Source: CAYWHE01 sp964458125 (GTDB taxonomy: Bacteria; Bacteroidota; Bacteroidia; AKYH767-A; OLB10). From it: 18,822 bases of DNA. The stretch's first letter is position 1. The number at the start of each line of letters is the position of its first letter. Of this stretch, positions 15,327 to 18,822 are shown one piece after another. A program made the translations under genes and the position numbers. The stretch is taken from the NCBI GenBank assembly GCA_964458125.1, contig CAYWHE010000066.1:1-18822 (forward strand), written 5' to 3'. Below the pieces are notes generated by a model. It ran no database searches. It was not told the DNA's origin and saw nothing but the letters and a program-made list of their open reading frames with translations.

Positions 15327-16232
15327 ATGATGAAAGTGGCTGTAATCGGATCAGGAACCATGGGCAATGGCATTGCACATGTATTTGCCCAGAACGGGTA
15401 TCCGGTATCCCTGGTGGATATTTCAAAGGAAGCATTGGAAAAGGCGGTGAAGACGATTTCCGGCAATCTGGACCGGATGATCACCAAGGGAAGTCTGACC
15501 GAACCAGAAAAGAAATCCACCCTTGACAGGCTGTCCACATTCACCTCCATGGCCGAAGGGGTTGCGGGTTGCGGACTGGTTGTGGAAGCGGCCACCGAAA
15601 ATACGGACCTCAAGCTGAAAATATTTAAAGAGCTGGATTCCGTTTGCGAACCTGCAGCTATTCTGGCTTCTAATACCTCATCCATTTCGATTACCCGGAT
15701 TGCAGCCTCGACCAAACGCCCGGATAGGGTGATCGGCATGCATTTCATGAATCCTGTACCTGTCATGAAACTGGTGGAGGTTATCCGGGGCTATGCCACT
15801 TCCGATGCTGTTACGGACCAGGTCATGGACCTGTCGCGGAAACTCGGTAAGATTCCGACGGAAGTGAACGACTACCCCGGTTTTATCGCCAACCGCATCC
15901 TGATGCCCATGATCAATGAAGCCATCTGCTCCCTTCATGAAGGCGTGGCCGGTGTGGACGAAATTGATACGGTGATGAAGCTGGGCATGGCTCATCCCAT
16001 GGGGCCTCTCCAGCTTGCCGACTTTATCGGCCTGGATGTTTGCCTGTCCATTTTACGGGTAATGCAGGACGGATTCGGCAATCCGAAATACGCCCCCTGT
16101 CCCTTGCTGGTCAACATGGTAACAGCCGGCAACCTGGGCAGGAAGTCGGGCCGCGGTTTTTACGATTACAGCAGCGGTGGAAAGGACCTGGTGGTGGCTT
16201 CCAATTTCAGGAAGACGGCCACGGTAAGCTAA
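15327..16232 (+). CDS. 3-hydroxybutyryl-CoA (3-hydroxyacyl-CoA) dehydrogenase
   Basis: A 301-residue soluble enzyme that oxidises 3-hydroxyacyl-CoA to 3-ketoacyl-CoA with NAD(P), or the reverse, in fatty-acid or butyrate-type metabolism. The N-terminal Rossmann motif is IGSGTMG (7-13). The catalytic set is complete and correctly spaced: H139 (GMHFMNPVP), E151 and N189 (PGFIANR), the same 12- and 38-residue gaps as in the human enzyme. ASNTSS (114-119) is the conserved serine region, and the C-terminal dimer domain ends in GRKSGRGFYDY. Two ATGs sit side by side at 15327 and 15330. It lies 40 bases behind the sugar transferase with no promoter box seen, so it may be the last gene of that operon although its metabolism looks unrelated. 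Confidence 0.92.
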   Translation: MMKVAVIGSGTMGNGIAHVFAQNGYPVSLVDISKEALEKAVKTISGNLDRMITKGSLTEPEKKSTLDRLSTFTSMAEGVAGCGLVVEAATENTDLKLKIFKELDSVCEPAAILASNTSSISITRIAASTKRPDRVIGMHFMNPVPVMKLVEVIRGYATSDAVTDQVMDLSRKLGKIPTEVNDYPGFIANRILMPMINEAICSLHEGVAGVDEIDTVMKLGMAHPMGPLQLADFIGLDVCLSILRVMQDGFGNPKYAPCPLLVNMVTAGNLGRKSGRGFYDYSSGGKDLVVASNFRKTATVS

Positions 16233-16236
16233 TGCT

Positions 16237-17592
16237 TCAGGACAGGCTGGTGATGCCTGTATAGTTGAAGGGGGTGATGGTCTTGAGGGATTTTTTGAGT
16301 TCATCCCCGATTTCCAGCGAATCAATAAATGCCCCGATGGTATCGCGGGTTATTTTTTCCCCGGTACGGCTGAAATTTTTAAGCGCTTCATACGGGCTGG
16401 GATAGCCTTCCCGTCTGAGGATGGTTTGTATGGCTTCGGCAATCACTGCATAATTATTCTCCAGGTCATCGTCAATGGCCTGCCTGTTCACCCTGATTTT
16501 TTCAAGTCCTTTCAGGATGGCGTTCAGGGCGATCAGGGTGTGGGCAAAGGGTACCCCGATGTTGCGCAGCACGGTTGAATCGGTGAGATCGCGTTGCAGG
16601 CGGGAAACGGGCAGCTTGGCGGCCAGGTGTTCATAGAGCGCATTGGCTATGCCCAGGTTGCCTTCGGCATTTTCAAAGTCGATCGGGTTCACCTTATGCG
16701 GCATGGCCGAGGAGCCCACCTCATCCTTTTTAATCTGCTGTGAAAAATAATTCATGGAAATGTACATCCAGATATCCCGGCAAAAATCAATCAGGATGGT
16801 GTTGATCCTTTTCAGGTTGTCGAACAGGGCGGCCAGGTGATCGTAATGCTCGATCTGTGTCGTATACTGTAACCGTTCCAGGCCCAGTTCCTGCGTGATG
16901 AAATGATCGGCAAAGGCCGGCCAGTTCACCTGCGGGTAAGCAATTGCATGCGCATTGAAATTCCCTGTGGCCCCTGAAAATTTGGCGGCGTAGGGAACCT
17001 GCTTCAGCAGTTTGAGCTGGTTGGTGATGCGCTCCGTGTAGACGAGGAGTTCCTTGCCAAGGCGGGTAGGGGAGGCCGGCTGTCCGTGCGTACGGGCCAG
17101 CATGGGGATGTCCTTCCATTCGGCGGCATGGCGCTTCAGCAGGGAAAAAACATCCTTCAGGGCCGGCAGGTAAATGGTGGACATGGCTTCCTTAACCGAC
17201 AGGGGAACCGCTGTGTTGTTGATGTCCTGGGAGGTCAGACCGAAATGAACAAATTCCCTGAAGGCGCCCAGGCCCATTTCATCCAGTTTTCCTTTTATAA
17301 AGTACTCCACGGCTTTCACATCGTGGTTGGTACTGCGTTCCAGTTGCTTCACGGCAATGGCGTCCAGCTCGGTGAATTTTTCATACAAATGCCTCAGGGC
17401 AGGGTATTGTGTTTCCGGGAAGGATTTGAGCTGGGGCAACGGTATGCGGCAAAGCGCGATGAAGTATTCCACTTCCACCTTCACCCGGAACCGGAACAGG
17501 GCCATTTCGGAAAAATAGCCGGCCAGTTCCTGGCAGGTTTTCCGGTATCGGCCGTCAACGGGAGAAATAGCATGAATGCTGTGAAACTGCAT
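16237..17592 (-). CDS. purB: Adenylosuccinate lyase
   Basis: A 451-residue cytoplasmic enzyme with two roles in purine synthesis: it removes fumarate from SAICAR and from adenylosuccinate. The length and N-terminus (IHAISPVDGRYR) match the E. coli-type PurB. The fumarase/aspartase superfamily regions are TSQDINNTAV (~120-129), the THGQPASPTRLGKE segment with H169, and the signature loop GSSAMPHKVNPIDFE starting at 293, which carries the catalytic serine. The gene has its own promoter box 23 bases upstream of the ATG and sits behind the apaG terminator, so it is probably transcribed alone. Its stop is four bases from the stop of the dehydrogenase gene coming the other way. Confidence 0.96.
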   Translation of the reverse strand: MQFHSIHAISPVDGRYRKTCQELAGYFSEMALFRFRVKVEVEYFIALCRIPLPQLKSFPETQYPALRHLYEKFTELDAIAVKQLERSTNHDVKAVEYFIKGKLDEMGLGAFREFVHFGLTSQDINNTAVPLSVKEAMSTIYLPALKDVFSLLKRHAAEWKDIPMLARTHGQPASPTRLGKELLVYTERITNQLKLLKQVPYAAKFSGATGNFNAHAIAYPQVNWPAFADHFITQELGLERLQYTTQIEHYDHLAALFDNLKRINTILIDFCRDIWMYISMNYFSQQIKKDEVGSSAMPHKVNPIDFENAEGNLGIANALYEHLAAKLPVSRLQRDLTDSTVLRNIGVPFAHTLIALNAILKGLEKIRVNRQAIDDDLENNYAVIAEAIQTILRREGYPSPYEALKNFSRTGEKITRDTIGAFIDSLEIGDELKKSLKTITPFNYTGITSLS

Positions 17593-17615
17593 GGAGGAAT
17601 CTGTTTGAAAAAATG

Positions 17616-17623
17616 CAAAGGTA
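17616..17623 (-). promoter_or_regulatory. -7 promoter box of purB
   Basis: TACCTTTG on the minus strand, a full TAnnTTTG match, ends 23 bases before the purB ATG at 17592. It lies about 45 bases beyond the apaG terminator. Confidence 0.6.
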
Positions 17624-17667
17624 ACACAAATTCACGTTGCCGGAACAGGCTTCGGCCGTATGGAAAC

Positions 17668-17693
17668 AAAAAAGCCTCCCGTCTCCGGAAGGC
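17668..17693 (-). terminator. Rho-independent terminator of apaG
   Basis: On the minus strand, GCCTTCCG and CGGGAGGC form an 8-bp stem with one mismatch around a GAGA loop, followed directly by six T residues. It begins about 20 bases after the apaG stop and separates apaG from the purB promoter. Confidence 0.75.
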
Positions 17694-17713
17694 CATTTTG
17701 AATGGGGGTTAAC

Positions 17714-18100
17714 TTAATTCAATTTACTGGGTACGACCATCTTAAACTCGGGAATTTTAACATAAAAGAGTTTCTTGTCGTATTGTCTTTCCATCAGATA
17801 GGTGCCGTACATTTTGCCGATTTCCGTGTTCAGGTTGCATCCGGATACGTAACGGTAGGTCTCGCCGGCGGCTACGAAGGGCTGTTCGCCAACCACGCCT
17901 TCGCCTTCCACTTCACGTTTGGTATTGTCTGAATCCACAATGTACCAATGCCTTCTTTTCAGCCTGATGGTATGTTCACTCTCATTCTGAATGGTAATCC
18001 GGTAGGCAAAAACGTAGTGCGATTGCCCGGGATTACTGTGGGTTGGCTGGAAAAATGTTTCGACACAAACTTTAATACCTGCGGTAATTTCTGTAACCAT
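17714..18100 (-). CDS. apaG: ApaG family protein
   Basis: A 128-residue single-domain protein with the ApaG fibronectin-III-like beta-sandwich, close to the usual ~125-residue length. Landmarks are HYVFAYRITIQNES (about 28-41), LKRRHWYIVDSDN, and the glycine loop GEGVVGEQP (about 66-74) followed by the FVAAGETYRYVSG strand. The biochemical role is unsettled: the family is linked genetically to Co2+ resistance and diadenosine tetraphosphate metabolism, and some members bind nucleotides. Here it stands alone, not beside apaH or ksgA, between a terminator and its own -7 box 37 bases upstream of the ATG. Confidence 0.92.
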   Translation of the reverse strand: MVTEITAGIKVCVETFFQPTHSNPGQSHYVFAYRITIQNESEHTIRLKRRHWYIVDSDNTKREVEGEGVVGEQPFVAAGETYRYVSGCNLNTEIGKMYGTYLMERQYDKKLFYVKIPEFKMVVPSKLN

Positions 18101-18137
18101 AGAGGTTTTTTTATTAAATGGTTTTCAAGGACGAAAT

Positions 18138-18145
18138 CAAAAGTA
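18138..18145 (-). promoter_or_regulatory. -7 promoter box of apaG
   Basis: TACTTTTG on the minus strand, a full TAnnTTTG match, ends 37 bases before the apaG ATG at 18100. It sits in a very AT-rich stretch (18145-18180). Confidence 0.55.
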
Positions 18146-18242
18146 GAAAACTATTAATAAATAAAAAATTTTTTTTGACAAAAACCTGAAATGCAAGGGT
18201 GAATGCAAATAATCCCCTTTTAAATCCTTGGCAGGAGGTTAT

Positions 18243-18261
18243 AATGGCAAAAAATGCCATT
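18243..18261. repeat. Perfect inverted repeat (hairpin) behind the ABC-F gene
   Basis: AATGGCA and TGCCATT form a perfect 7-bp stem around five A residues. It lies 28-46 bases beyond the ABC-F stop. No U-run follows on the minus strand, so it is not a standard terminator; it may protect or process the mRNA end. Confidence 0.4.
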
Positions 18262-18288
18262 GGTGATCGGGAAATGCCGGACCGGGCA

Positions 18289-18822
18289 TCAGGAACCCGT
18301 CTCCATCAGCCTGGAATAGCTGCTTTCCCATTCGCTGCTCAGGGAGGCCAGTTGCTCTTCCAGGGTCTTCAGGTGTTGCTGGATAAGTTTCATTTTTCCC
18401 GCCTGGGCGTAAAGGGCAGGATCGCTCAGCTCCGCATGCAGCTTTCCTTTTTCCAGTTCAAGCAGGCTCATTTTGTCCTCCAGCTGCCTGACTTCCTGCT
18501 GCAGTTTCTGAATTGTTTTTTTCTTCTCTTTTTCCTGGCTCCTGATTTCCGTCTGGACTTTTTTGCCAGGGCTTTTGGCTGTTTCTTTGACGTCCTGAAC
18601 GGTCTTCAACGGCGCTTTACGCTTTTCCTGCCAGTGTTCATATTCTTCGTAGGTTCCGGGGTATTCCTTGATTTGCTGATCCTCGATCCACCATATTTTA
18701 GTGGCGATCCGCGAAAAGAAGTAGCGGTCGTGGGAAACCACCACGAAGGATCCCTGGTATTTCCGGAGTACCTGGATCAGCACATTCACCGACTGCATGT
18801 CGAGGTGGTTGGTGGGCTCATC
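18289..18822 (-). CDS. ABC-F family ATPase (Uup-like), 5'-partial
   Basis: C-terminal 177 residues of a soluble ABC-F protein that works on ribosomes rather than in transport. The frame is open to the window end, where the visible part begins with the Walker B/D-loop sequence DEPTNHLD of the second ATPase domain. The H-loop follows (VVVSHDRYFFSRIATKIWWIED), then KEYPGTYEEYEHW, typical of Uup-like members. The last ~85 residues are a charged heptad-rich coiled coil (EKEKKKTIQKLQQEVRQLEDKM, then LKTLEEQLASLSSEW), as in the C-terminal domain of Uup. An internal ATG at 18798 is not the start. The exact subfamily cannot be set without the missing N-terminal two thirds. Confidence 0.9.
   Translation of the reverse strand, partial: DEPTNHLDMQSVNVLIQVLRKYQGSFVVVSHDRYFFSRIATKIWWIEDQQIKEYPGTYEEYEHWQEKRKAPLKTVQDVKETAKSPGKKVQTEIRSQEKEKKKTIQKLQQEVRQLEDKMSLLELEKGKLHAELSDPALYAQAGKMKLIQQHLKTLEEQLASLSSEWESSYSRLMETGS

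Noticed and set aside
17086..17712. 208-codon open frame antisense to purB
   Set aside because: It lies across purB and the apaG terminator and has no family signature.

Overview
The window looks like chromosomal DNA of a Bacteroidota member, probably a free-living Chitinophagales/Sphingobacteriales-type organism. The evidence is three large secreted proteins with C-terminal domains of the type IX secretion system (T9SS) kind, the typical 'LPVEL..F' linker ahead of one of them, and start sites without clear Shine-Dalgarno sequences. Many genes also have a TAnnTTTG box, the -7 element of the Bacteroidota primary sigma factor, 16-23 bases before their start codon. No insertion sequence, phage gene, CRISPR array or rRNA was seen. 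Most of the window is ordinary core genome with a few poorly characterised genes.

Layout. 1-2030 (+): 3' part of a T9SS cargo protein whose start lies outside the window. 2072-2620 (-): 3-methyladenine DNA glycosylase I (tag). 2919-3518 (+): unrecognised small protein with an HExxH zinc-protease motif. 3599-3674 (-): tRNA-Lys(CUU) with encoded CCA, just downstream of a beta-carbonic anhydrase-like gene (3692-4255, -). 4394-5113 (-): unknown lipoprotein. 5114-5535: intergenic, with an orphan promoter motif and two doubtful tiny ORFs. 5536-7269 (-): DEAD-box RNA helicase of the DeaD/CsdA architecture. 7426-10523 (-): two tandem T9SS cargo genes, a LamG/Ig-like protein followed by a cytochrome c-copper monooxygenase fusion. 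10802-11539 (+): membrane fatty-acid desaturase.

11951-16232 (+): a probable four-gene operon encoding a Gfo/Idh/MocA oxidoreductase, an unknown lipoprotein, a polyprenyl-phosphate sugar-1-phosphate transferase whose start overlaps the lipoprotein stop, and a 3-hydroxyacyl-CoA dehydrogenase. 16237-17592 (-): purB, ending 4 bases from the dehydrogenase gene. 17714-18100 (-): apaG with a hairpin terminator. 18289-18822 (-): C-terminal part of an ABC-F ATPase running off the window end.

How the genes work together. The clearest functional unit is 11951-15286: a sugar-nucleotide-type oxidoreductase, an initiating glycosyl-phosphotransferase and a coupled surface lipoprotein suggest a small surface-glycan or glycosylation module. 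The two tandem T9SS genes probably share a transcript and place a heme/copper oxidoreductase and an adhesin-like protein outside the cell. tag, purB, apaG, the helicase, the ABC-F protein and the tRNA are housekeeping. The best candidates for something undescribed are the lipoprotein-transferase pair, the heme/copper fusion and the HExxH protein; none is proven to be a new system from sequence alone.
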